Source: a bacterium
Lineage (GTDB): Bacteria > Myxococcota_A > Bradymonadia > UBA7976 > UBA1532
Reading direction: 5' to 3'
NCBI GenBank assembly: GCA_030426085.1
Contig: JAUHYW010000020.1
Span: forward strand, 1-64,000
Length of the DNA stretch: 64,000 nucleotides
Part shown: piece after piece, positions 49,603-57,965 of the stretch
Layout: each line of letters starts with the position of its first letter
Position numbering within the stretch: position 1 is the first letter of the stretch
The notes under the pieces: generated by a model
Seen by the model: the letters and a program-made list of their open reading frames with translations, nothing else
Told to the model about the DNA's origin: nothing
The model's database searches: none
Program-made: the position numbers and the translations under genes

Positions 49603-52600
49603 ATGATCGCCCGCTACCCCCGCCCGCCGGTCCTCGCCGACATCCCGCTCGATCGCCACGCGGTCATCGAGGCCAGCGCCGGCACCGGCAAGACCTACAC
49701 CATCGAGCACCTCGTCGTGGACCGCCTGCTGCGGGCGTGCACGCTCGACCAGCTCCTCGTCGTCACCTTCACCGACAAGGCCACCGGCGAGCTGCGGGCG
49801 CGCATCCGCGCCTTGATCGAGGCGGTCCTCGCCGCGCCCGCCGATCCCGCCCTCGACCCCCACCACTTCGATCGCAACGCCGCCGAGGCCGCCGAGCCTG
49901 ACGTGTGGTTCATCGACGACGCCCGCCGCACCGCGCTCGAAGACGCGCTCTTCGCCTTCGACCGGGCGCCCATCCACACCATCCACGCGTGGTGCAAGCG
50001 GGTGCTGGTCGACATGGCGTTCGACTCGGGCCAGCTCTTCGACCTCGAGCGGATCGACGGCCGGGTCGCCTTCCGCAAGGCGTGGCGGGCGGCGCTGCGC
50101 ACCGAGCTGGCGCTCGACCCGGCCCCCCGGGCCCGCCTCGCCCGCTGGCTGGAAGAAGGCCGCGAAGAGGGCGAGCTCGAGCAGCTCCTCTACGACGCCC
50201 ACCGACGGCACTACCTCGACGCCCGGGAGCCGGTCGAAGACGAGATCGGCCCGCTCCTGCGGCGCACGGCCGCCGACTTCGACCGGGCCGCCGTGCTCGC
50301 CGATCTGCTCGGCGCCGCCATCCAGCAGCGCAGCTTCACCGCCGCCGAGCGGGTGCTGGGTCAGCTCGAGGGCCTCTTCGAAGCGCCCGGCCCCGATCGG
50401 GAGCGCCTCGAAGGCCTGGTGGCGCTCGATCTCGACGCCCTGCTGCACCCCCGCCGCTCGGCCCCCGGCAAGAGCAAGCGCCGCTTCCCCGACGAGCTGG
50501 CCCCCGCGACCCGCGCGCTGCTCACCCGCCTGCACCGCCTGCGGGTGCTGCGGGGCCTGCTGCACTCCACCGAGCGGGACGTGGTCGAGGCCTTCCTGCC
50601 ATCGGTGGTCGAGCGTATGGATCTCGACAAGCGGCGGCGGGGCCTCTTCGACTTCGACGACCTGCTCGAGCGGGTGTGGCGCACGCTCGACGGCCCCGAC
50701 GGCGAGGGCCTCGCCGAGACGCTGCGGGCTCGCTACCGCTACGGGCTCATCGACGAGTTCCAGGACACCGACGCCCGCCAGTGGGCCATCTTCCGGCGCA
50801 TCTTCGTCGACCCGCCCGCCGCGCCCGACGCCGAGCGCGCGCCGGGCGTGCTGTGCGTCATCGGCGACCCCAAGCAGGCCATCTACGGCTTCCGCGGGGC
50901 CGACGTGCACACCTACCTCGAGGCCAAGGCGGCCCTGCTCGGCGACCCCCTGCGGCCGGCCACCCGCATCGCGCTGCGCACCAACTACCGTTCGAGCGCG
51001 GGCCTCGTCGACGGGCTGAACGCGCTGCTCGACCAGGCCGCGCCCGACGCCCTCTTCACCGGCGCCATCCGCTACGACGAGCCGGTGATCTGCGGCAGAC
51101 CCGAGCTGGCCCTGGAGCACGCCGACGGGTCGAGCGCCGCCCCGGTCGTCGTCCTGCGCCACCGCCCGCCCCGCCCGCGGCGGGCCGGCGACCGCTTCCT
51201 CTCCGGCTGGCAGCTCATGCGGGCCTTCGCCCGGGGCGTCGCCGATCACCTGCACGCCGCGCTCGTCGGCGACCGCGGCCTCGCGCTCGTCGACGGCGGC
51301 CGCCCCCGCCCGATCTCGGCCCGCGACGTCTACTGCCTCGTGCGCACCGGCCGCGAGGCCCGCGAGCTCGAGAGAGCCCTGCGCCAGCGCGGCCTGCCGT
51401 GCTTCATCCACCAGCCGGCCGGCCTCTTCGACACCCCCGAGGCCCACGACGTGCGCGACGTGCTCGCCGCGGTCGTCGCGCCCCACGGCAAGGGCACCCG
51501 ACTCAAGGCGTTCGCCACCCCGTTCTTCGGCGTCGAGTGGGCCGTCATCTCGGGCTATCGGGCGCTGCCCGGCGACCACCCGTTCGTGACCCGGCTGTTC
51601 GACTGGCACCAGCTCGCCGAGAGCGGGCGCTACGCGGCGCTCTTCCACGCGATGCTGCACGACAGCGGGCTGGTGCAGCGGCAGCTCTTCCTCGAAGACG
51701 ACGAGCGCCGGCTGACCAACTACCGCCACATCCTCGAGATCCTGCTCGAAGAGTGCACCCGCCGCCGGCTGACGGTCACCGAGGCCGTCGAGCTGCTCGA
51801 CCGCTACATCGCCGGGGTGGCGACCCCCGAGGGGCAGGCCACCCAGCGGCTGGCCGACGAGCGGGACGCCATCCAGATCATGACCATCCACAAGTCCAAG
51901 GGGCTCGAGGCGCCGGTGGTCTGCCTGTTCGGGTTCTTCCTCGAGAGCCCGACGTCGCGGGTGCAGGTGGTGCATGACGGCGACGTGCGGCGGGTGCTCG
52001 TCGGCGAAGAAGCCCGCGAGGCCGCGCGGGATCTGGTCGAGCGGGAGACCGCCGAAGAAGACCAGCGGCTGCTGTACGTGGCGCTGACCCGGGCCGCGGT
52101 GCGGCTCATCCTGCCGTTCGCCGACTCGACCCGGCAGATCAAGGGCGGCTACGAGGCGCTCAACCGCCGGCTCAAGGCGATGAGCGAGGCCGAGCAGCTC
52201 GACGATCCGGCGCTGTATCGGGTCGAGGACGTCGCCGACCGCGGCCCCCGCCGGCGCAACATCGACCCGGTGCCCTACGCGGGCCAGCCGCTCGAGACCT
52301 GGACCCCGCCCGAGCCGCTCATCTCCAGCGAGCCGCCAGCCGATCCGCTCGACTTCGCCCGCCTGCGGGCCCGCCACGCGCCGCTGCTCGTCACCAGCTA
52401 CACCCGCATGAAAGAGGAGCAGAGCCGCCGGGGCGACGCGCCGGTCGAGGCCGACGAGTTCAAGGTCGACCTCGGCCCCGAGACCGCGCCCGGGCAGGCG
52501 CTCGGCGAGGACGATCTGCCCGGCGGCCGCTTCGTCGGGCGGTTCCTGCACGAGGCCATCGAGCGGCTGCCGTTCGACACCTTCGCCCGGGGCGGCTTCG

Positions 52601-53250
52601 AGACCTGGCGCCGACTCGACCCGGTGCGCGAGGCCTTCGACTGGGCCATGCGGCGCCACGAGATCGACGGCCGCTGGCGGGCGGTCAGCGAGGGCATCGT
52701 CTTCCGCACCCTCACCCGCCCGGTGCCGCTCAGCGACGGCGACTTCACCGCCACCGTCGACGCGCTGTGCAAGGTGCGCGAGCAGCGCGAGATGGAGTTC
52801 CTCTACCCCATCCCCGAGGGCCACCACCCGCTGCTGGCCGGCGGCGGCGGCGGGCCGGACGCCGACTGGACCGTCGAGCGGGGCTTCATCAAGGGCTACA
52901 TCGACATCGTCTTCGAGCACGGCGGGCGGCTGTTCTGGGCCGACTGGAAGAGCGACATCCTGCCGGACTACGCGCCGGGGGCCATCGCCGAGCACATCGC
53001 CCACCACTACGACCTGCAAGCGCAGCTCTACACGCTGAGCATAGTCCGGCTGCTGGGGGTGCAGGACGCCGAGGACTACGACGCCCGCTTCGGGGGGCTG
53101 CTGTACGTCTTCCTGCGGGGCTTCGCCGCCGACGGGCCGCCGGGCACCGGCATCTACTTCGCCCGGCCGACGTGGGACGAGGTCATCGGCTACGAAGAGA
53201 GCCTGCGCCTCGGCGAGTTCGGCCGGGCGCTGCAACGGAGGGCCCGATGA
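49603..53250 (+). CDS. recB: exodeoxyribonuclease V beta subunit RecB
   Basis: The 1215-aa product is a UvrD-type superfamily 1 helicase with a C-terminal nuclease. Walker A is EASAGTGKT (24-31), motif II is in YRYGLIDEFQDTD, and the later helicase motifs include CVIGDPKQAIYGFRGADVHT, ALRTNYRSS, IQIMTIHKSKGLEAPVVCLF and QRLLYVALTRA. The nuclease domain has FLHEAIERLP, GYIDIVFEHGG and WADWKSD (about 1097-1117), then HHYDLQAQLYT, so the RecB family D-x-x-F...D-x-K site is intact. RecBCD processes double-strand ends. The start at ATG 49603 is chosen because helicase homology begins at once; an upstream TTG (49567) is unlikely. Confidence 0.93.
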   Translation: MIARYPRPPVLADIPLDRHAVIEASAGTGKTYTIEHLVVDRLLRACTLDQLLVVTFTDKATGELRARIRALIEAVLAAPADPALDPHHFDRNAAEAAEPDVWFIDDARRTALEDALFAFDRAPIHTIHAWCKRVLVDMAFDSGQLFDLERIDGRVAFRKAWRAALRTELALDPAPRARLARWLEEGREEGELEQLLYDAHRRHYLDAREPVEDEIGPLLRRTAADFDRAAVLADLLGAAIQQRSFTAAERVLGQLEGLFEAPGPDRERLEGLVALDLDALLHPRRSAPGKSKRRFPDELAPATRALLTRLHRLRVLRGLLHSTERDVVEAFLPSVVERMDLDKRRRGLFDFDDLLERVWRTLDGPDGEGLAETLRARYRYGLIDEFQDTDARQWAIFRRIFVDPPAAPDAERAPGVLCVIGDPKQAIYGFRGADVHTYLEAKAALLGDPLRPATRIALRTNYRSSAGLVDGLNALLDQAAPDALFTGAIRYDEPVICGRPELALEHADGSSAAPVVVLRHRPPRPRRAGDRFLSGWQLMRAFARGVADHLHAALVGDRGLALVDGGRPRPISARDVYCLVRTGREARELERALRQRGLPCFIHQPAGLFDTPEAHDVRDVLAAVVAPHGKGTRLKAFATPFFGVEWAVISGYRALPGDHPFVTRLFDWHQLAESGRYAALFHAMLHDSGLVQRQLFLEDDERRLTNYRHILEILLEECTRRRLTVTEAVELLDRYIAGVATPEGQATQRLADERDAIQIMTIHKSKGLEAPVVCLFGFFLESPTSRVQVVHDGDVRRVLVGEEAREAARDLVERETAEEDQRLLYVALTRAAVRLILPFADSTRQIKGGYEALNRRLKAMSEAEQLDDPALYRVEDVADRGPRRRNIDPVPYAGQPLETWTPPEPLISSEPPADPLDFARLRARHAPLLVTSYTRMKEEQSRRGDAPVEADEFKVDLGPETAPGQALGEDDLPGGRFVGRFLHEAIERLPFDTFARGGFETWRRLDPVREAFDWAMRRHEIDGRWRAVSEGIVFRTLTRPVPLSDGDFTATVDALCKVREQREMEFLYPIPEGHHPLLAGGGGGPDADWTVERGFIKGYIDIVFEHGGRLFWADWKSDILPDYAPGAIAEHIAHHYDLQAQLYTLSIVRLLGVQDAEDYDARFGGLLYVFLRGFAADGPPGTGIYFARPTWDEVIGYEESLRLGEFGRALQRRAR

Positions 53251-55367
53251 GCCGCGCGCCGCTGCCGCCGCCGCCGGCCGACGGGGCCTGGAGCCGCTTC
53301 GAGCACCTCGACCGCGATCGCCCCATCGGCCCCTACCCCGCCCTGCTCGCGGCGCTCGAAGAGACCGTCGCCGGCTTCAACCTCGACCAGGCCGCCATCC
53401 GCCTCGCCGCCGAGCTGGTCGCGCTGTGCCCCGGGGCCGACCTCGACGAGCGGGCCGCGCTGTGCCTGCTGATCCTCGCGACGCTCATCGACGCCGGCCA
53501 GGGCTGCACCCGGACGCCCGTGGGCGGCGAGATCGGCGCCGGGCACCTGCGGGGCCGCTTCGACGGCCTGCTCGCGCCCGCCGGCTGGATCGGCGACATA
53601 CCCGGCGACCGGCTCGCGGCCCGGCTGGTCCCGATCGTGGCCCGGCTGCTGACCGAGGCCCCCGCCGGCGAGGGCCCGGCGGCCGATCTCATCGGCGGCC
53701 CGGGGGCCTTCGCCCCGCTCATCGTGCACGACGGCTGGCTCTATCATCAGCGGCTCCTGCACGCCGAGAGCCGCCTCGGTGAGCGGCTGGCCGCCCGGGG
53801 CGTACAGCCCGATCCGACCGCCGAGGCCGAGATCGCCCAGGCCATGACCGCGGTCCTCGCCCGCCCGGCGGGGGTCGCGCTCAGCGACGAGCAGCAGGCC
53901 GCCGTCCGCCGGGCCGCCGCCGCGCCGCTCACCCTGGTCAGCGGCGGGCCGGGCACCGGCAAGACCAGCATCGTCGTCGCCCTGCTGCGGGCGCTCGTCC
54001 GGGCCGGCACCCCGCCCGACGCCATCGCCCTCGCCGCGCCCACCGGCAAGGCCGCGTGGCGTATGGGCGCCGCCGTCCGCGCCGGCTTGGAGCGCCTGCC
54101 GCCCGACACGCTCGACCCGGCCGACGCCGCGCTGCTCGAGCACGCCCCCGAGCCGATGACCCTGCACCGCCTGCTGGGCTACGCCCCCGGCGTCGACCGC
54201 TTCCGGCACCACGCCGGGGATCCGCTCGACGCCCGGGCGGTCATCATCGACGAGTGCTCGATGATCGACGTCTTCCTCATGGAGCGCCTCGCCGCCGCCG
54301 TGCGCCCCGACGCCCGGCTGGTGCTGCTGGGGGACGCCGACCAGCTCCCCAGCGTGGCGGCGGGGGCGGTCTTCCGCGACGCGCTCGACGCGCTGCCCGC
54401 GATGCGGCTGACCCGCAGCTACCGCATGCGGGCCGACGATCCGGCGGGGCGGGCGGTGCTGACCGTGGCCCGCCGGCTCAACGCGGGCGAGACGCTGCAC
54501 GGGCTGCGGGCGCCGCTCGACGACGGATCGCAGCCGTGGATCGAGCGGTCCGAGGCGGCCGAGCTGATCGGCGAGGGGGTCGAGCACCTGCCGGTCGAAG
54601 GCGGCGGCCTGCGTCGATTCCTCGCCGAGTGGTACCGCACCCGCGCCCTTGGACCACCGGCGATCGACGCCCTGCGCGGGCGATCCTGGCCCCACCGCGA
54701 GGGGCGTGTCGATCCCGAGGCCGCCGCCGAGCTGACCCCGCTGTTCGACTGGCTGGAGTCGGCCCGCCTGCTGTGCCTCACCCGGGCCCGGGACACCGGC
54801 GCCATCCGCACCAACGAGCGCCTGCACGCCTTCGCCGCGGCCCACGCCGGCCAGACCGCCGAGCGGCGGTTCCTCGCCGGCGAGCCGGTGATGATGCTGC
54901 ACAATGACTACGATCGGGGCCTCTTCAACGGGGACCAGGGCGTGACCCTGTGGGTCGAGGCCGACGGCCGGCGCCAGCTCGCGGCGGTCTTCGCCGATCT
55001 GGAGGGCTACCGGGTGCACCCGCTGGCCACCCTGGAGGCCCACCTGGAGCACGCCTACGCGATGACGGTCCACAAGGCGCAGGGCTCGGAGTTCGAGCGG
55101 GTGGCGATCGTGCTGCCCGACGAAGACCTGCCCCTGTCGAGCCGCGAACTGCTGTATACGGGCATCACCCGCAGCCGCCGGGGGGTCGTGCTGGTGGGCC
55201 CCGCCGCCCGGGTCGCCTGGGCCGCCGCCCACCCGGTGACCCGCTTCTCGGGCCTCGCCGCCCGGCTGGCCCGCGGCTTGCGAGGGGCCGAGGCCGACGC
55301 CCGCCCCGACGCGCCGACCGCCCCGCTGGAGGACCCCGATGCCGGACCGCGCCCCGCCCCACCGTGA
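53247..55367 (+). CDS. recD: exodeoxyribonuclease V alpha subunit RecD
   Basis: The 706-aa product is a superfamily 1B helicase. An N-terminal helical domain (LDERAALCLLILATLIDAGQ) precedes Walker A SGGPGTGKTS (about 233-240), APTGKAAWRMG, VIIDECSMIDVFLMERL (motif II), LLGDADQLPSVAAGAVFRD and the C-terminal AYAMTVHKAQGSEFERVAIV and LLYTGITRSRRGVVLVG. It lies in 4-nt ATGA overlap with recB, as in many recBD operons. It is longer than the E. coli protein (608 aa), largely through the tail after about residue 665. Confidence 0.93.
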   Translation: MSRAPLPPPPADGAWSRFEHLDRDRPIGPYPALLAALEETVAGFNLDQAAIRLAAELVALCPGADLDERAALCLLILATLIDAGQGCTRTPVGGEIGAGHLRGRFDGLLAPAGWIGDIPGDRLAARLVPIVARLLTEAPAGEGPAADLIGGPGAFAPLIVHDGWLYHQRLLHAESRLGERLAARGVQPDPTAEAEIAQAMTAVLARPAGVALSDEQQAAVRRAAAAPLTLVSGGPGTGKTSIVVALLRALVRAGTPPDAIALAAPTGKAAWRMGAAVRAGLERLPPDTLDPADAALLEHAPEPMTLHRLLGYAPGVDRFRHHAGDPLDARAVIIDECSMIDVFLMERLAAAVRPDARLVLLGDADQLPSVAAGAVFRDALDALPAMRLTRSYRMRADDPAGRAVLTVARRLNAGETLHGLRAPLDDGSQPWIERSEAAELIGEGVEHLPVEGGGLRRFLAEWYRTRALGPPAIDALRGRSWPHREGRVDPEAAAELTPLFDWLESARLLCLTRARDTGAIRTNERLHAFAAAHAGQTAERRFLAGEPVMMLHNDYDRGLFNGDQGVTLWVEADGRRQLAAVFADLEGYRVHPLATLEAHLEHAYAMTVHKAQGSEFERVAIVLPDEDLPLSSRELLYTGITRSRRGVVLVGPAARVAWAAAHPVTRFSGLAARLARGLRGAEADARPDAPTAPLEDPDAGPRPAPP

Positions 55368-56703
55368 ACCCGCCGCCCGCCGGGCGTGCGCGATCACCCT
55401 CGTCCTGCTCGCCGCCGCCCTCGCCGGCTGCGGAGACGAGGCGCAGGCCGGCGACCTCGACCTCGACGGCACCTGCGACGAAGACTGCCCCTACGCCGAC
55501 GGCGCCCCCGCCCTGGGCACCCCCACGACGCTGCCCCTGCGGACCCGCATCGTCGAAGAAGACCCCCCGGTCGACATCACCGACAGCGACCCCTACGGCG
55601 AGCTGGCCCAGGACGAGATCGAGCGGGCCGAGGTGAGCCCCCGACTGCGGCTGGCCGACGGCCGCACCCTCGCGCTGCCCGCGGTCCGAGCCGACGACGA
55701 GGGCTACATCGACGCCCGCCTCGCGCTGCCCGCGGGCGTGCCCCCCGGCGATCACACACTCGTGCTGGGGGTGGGCCGGACCCTCGCCGGCGCGCTGCCC
55801 GCCCGGGTGCTCGCCGCCGACCACCCGGGCCTCGCGGTGCGCTCCGACGTCGACATGACCTACCTGCTGACCGACTTCCAGAGCGCCGCCGGGCTGGTCG
55901 ACCTCATGGAGAGCGACAGCCGCGAGCGCGCGGCGCTGCCCGGCATGCCCGCGGTCTACCGGGCGCTGCGGGCCGGCGCCGACGGGGCCGCGAACCGCCC
56001 GCTGTGCTTCCTCAGCGGCAGCCCCCGGTTCTTCAAGCGCACCCTCGAAGGCCGGATGCAGCTCGACGGCGTGCGCCACGATGGCCTGGTGCTCAAGCCG
56101 TTCAAGGACATCCTCACCGTCAACCTGCTCAACTTCGACATCGACCAGATCAAGCCCGACCTCGAAGAGCAGATCGGCTACAAGATGAGCGCCCTGCTGC
56201 GGCTGCGCCTCGACCTGCCGCCGACGACGCCCGAGATCCTGATGGGCGACGACACCGAGGCCGACCACGCCATCTACGCGCTGTACCACCGCTTCACCGC
56301 CCGCGAGCTGACCGCCGAGGCGCTCGACGCCGAGTTGGAGCGGCTCTCGGTCGGCGACCACTGGCGCGCGCTGGTGCGCCAGCACGCCCCGCAGGTCACC
56401 GCCCACCTCGCCGGACAGCCGGCGCCGGTCCGCCTCATCTACATCAACCGCACCCCGACCCCGGGCGCCGATCACCCCGTCGCCGCCTGGACCATCGCCG
56501 GCCTGACCCGCCACCACCGGGGCGCGTGGCCCTTGATCCTCGACCTCTTCGAAGAGGGCCACGTCTCGGCCGCCGCGGTGGCCGACGTGCGGGCCGCCCT
56601 CGACGCGGCCGGGGTCGACGCCGCCGCCCGGCAGCAGGCGGCGGGCGAGGCGGTGACCGACGGCTTCGTGCAGCAGGCGACCGTCGATCGTTTTCGGGGA
56701 TAG
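55339..56703 (+). CDS. APP1-like (DUF2183) HAD-type phosphatidate phosphatase lipoprotein
   Basis: The 454-aa product has a lipobox (LLAAALAGC, Cys31) and an N-terminal beta domain. The HAD-type DUF2183/APP1 catalytic set follows: SDVDMTYLLTDF (D170-x-D172-x-T174), CFLSGSPRFFKRTL (motif II), LKPFKDILTVN with YKMSALLRL (Lys motif) and LMGDDTEADHAIYA (acidic motif). The order and spacing match APP1-type phosphatases, whose yeast member dephosphorylates phosphatidate. The first 29 nt overlap the end of recD, with GGAGG 6 nt before ATG 55339 inside recD. Being a lipoprotein, it should act outside the cytoplasmic membrane, so its lipid substrate would be in the envelope. Confidence 0.83.
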   Translation: MPDRAPPHREPAARRACAITLVLLAAALAGCGDEAQAGDLDLDGTCDEDCPYADGAPALGTPTTLPLRTRIVEEDPPVDITDSDPYGELAQDEIERAEVSPRLRLADGRTLALPAVRADDEGYIDARLALPAGVPPGDHTLVLGVGRTLAGALPARVLAADHPGLAVRSDVDMTYLLTDFQSAAGLVDLMESDSRERAALPGMPAVYRALRAGADGAANRPLCFLSGSPRFFKRTLEGRMQLDGVRHDGLVLKPFKDILTVNLLNFDIDQIKPDLEEQIGYKMSALLRLRLDLPPTTPEILMGDDTEADHAIYALYHRFTARELTAEALDAELERLSVGDHWRALVRQHAPQVTAHLAGQPAPVRLIYINRTPTPGADHPVAAWTIAGLTRHHRGAWPLILDLFEEGHVSAAAVADVRAALDAAGVDAAARQQAAGEAVTDGFVQQATVDRFRG

Positions 56704-56783
56704 AGCCCCCCACGCTCTCCCGACTGTAGAATCCGCTTTCCGGGTGTGCTTGAGTGAGCGTGCCCAACCCCCGGAGGCCCGCC

Positions 56784-57830
56784 ATGTTCGTGCAGAGCTG
56801 CTGCCTGCTGACCGCCCGCCCGCTCGCCCTCGCCGATCTGCAACCGGCCCTCAAGGGCTTCGACGTGCTCGGCGCCACCGAGGCCCAGCCCGACACCCAC
56901 TGGGCCATCGGCGCCCCCGCGCTGGTGCTGAGCCTGCCCGGCCACGACCGGGGCCGCATCATCATCGACGCCATCGGCGAGCGCTGGCCCGACGCGATGG
57001 GCCGCCCCGACGACCACGTCCTCCAGCGGGCGTGGGGCATGGGCGGCTTCGGCCCGATGGTCATGCCCGGCTGCCTGGAGCGCGCCGGCACCCAGGCCTG
57101 GGCCTGGCGCAAGGCGGGCGACGCGGTGCGGGGCCACCAGGGTTTCGTCCGCATCCGGCTGGCCTACGCCCCCGCCGAAGAGGCCCCGCCCATCCCCGCC
57201 GACCGCGACCCGGCCACCGAGCTGCTGGGCATCACCCGCGTCGCGGCCAAGCTGCTCGAGGTCGACGGCGTGCGGTGCTGGTTCGACCCCAACGGCGAGT
57301 CGCTGCGCCCGGCGGGCTTCGTCTGGCAGGCGCTCGACTTCCACGAGAGCGAGGGCGAACTGCCGCTCGACGTCTGGGCCAACGTGCGGGTGGGCAAGCT
57401 CGACCCCGAGGGCCAATGGATGCTGATGGACAGCGTCGGCCTCGGCCAGCTCGGCCTGCCCGACGTCGAGGCGTGCTTCCCGGCCGACGTCGCCAAGCTC
57501 GAAGAGGTCGACCGCTGGGTCCGCGATGTCATGGCCTACCTCGCCGACGCGGGCGATGTCATCGAGAGCGGCCACGCGGTGGACGGCCCCGACGGCCGCT
57601 CGTGGCGGGCGCTGAAGATCGAAGAGGGCTTCTCCCCGCCGTCGCGGGCGACGGTGCGCTTCCTGCCGCCGGTGGATGACATCCCCAAGCACCTCGAGAT
57701 GACCGGCAGTCAAGCCGCCCAGATGGCCGACGAGCTGCGGGCGGCGGTCTCGGCCACGATCGGGCTGAGCGGCGACCTGAGCGACGCCGCCGCCGCGGAG
57801 AAGGCAGCCGAGGGGGACGACGAGGGCTGA
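56784..57830 (+). CDS. DUF4261-like protein
   Basis: The 348-aa product is acidic, soluble and without signal peptide. Landmarks are LLTARPLALADLQPAL, ALVLSLPGHDRGRIIIDAIG, a repeated A-W/G-G pattern (LQRAWGMGGFGPMVMPG), VRCWFDPNGESLRPAGFVWQ and DVWANVRVGKLDPEGQWML, then MDSVGLGQLGLPDVE. The D-S-V-G-L-x-x-L-G-L-P-D-V-E stretch is what brings DUF4261 to mind; I cannot confirm the family without a search. ATG 56784 has GGAGG 7 nt upstream, and TAGAAT at 56727-56732 is a possible -10. It is the last gene before the EAD-SLOG cassette and is not obviously part of it. Confidence 0.62.
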   Translation: MFVQSCCLLTARPLALADLQPALKGFDVLGATEAQPDTHWAIGAPALVLSLPGHDRGRIIIDAIGERWPDAMGRPDDHVLQRAWGMGGFGPMVMPGCLERAGTQAWAWRKAGDAVRGHQGFVRIRLAYAPAEEAPPIPADRDPATELLGITRVAAKLLEVDGVRCWFDPNGESLRPAGFVWQALDFHESEGELPLDVWANVRVGKLDPEGQWMLMDSVGLGQLGLPDVEACFPADVAKLEEVDRWVRDVMAYLADAGDVIESGHAVDGPDGRSWRALKIEEGFSPPSRATVRFLPPVDDIPKHLEMTGSQAAQMADELRAAVSATIGLSGDLSDAAAAEKAAEGDDEG

Positions 57831-57912
57831 GATACCAGCTCGGGCACCGCCCCGAGGAGTGAATCCGCAGCCATCGATCGGAGAGCATGTAGCCCATGAA
57901 GCCCGGCCGTTT

Positions 57913-57960
57913 CACGGGCATTACAGGCTGCGACACGGGCTTGCCATGGCCGAATACGGT
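57913..57960 (+). promoter_or_regulatory. promoter region with two 7-bp direct repeats for the EAD-SLOG operon
   Basis: CACGGGC occurs at 57913-57919 and again at 57934-57940, exactly 21 bp apart (two helical turns), so both would face the same side of the DNA. A TACGGT hexamer at 57955-57960 ends 5 nt before ATG 57966, with no Shine-Dalgarno, suggesting a leaderless start. The downstream repeat covers the expected -35 region, as expected of an activator or repressor site. Confidence 0.45.
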
Positions 57961-57965
57961 GTCCC

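Noticed and set aside
49519-53235. 1238-aa minus-strand open frame opposite recB
   Set aside because: All RecB helicase and nuclease motifs are on the plus strand; the antisense frame is open only because of strong G/C at third positions.
19969-57962. Shared 11-mer GAATACGGTGT at about 19969 and 57952
   Set aside because: An 11-base match is expected by chance several times in 64 kb, and the contexts differ in orientation and gene order.
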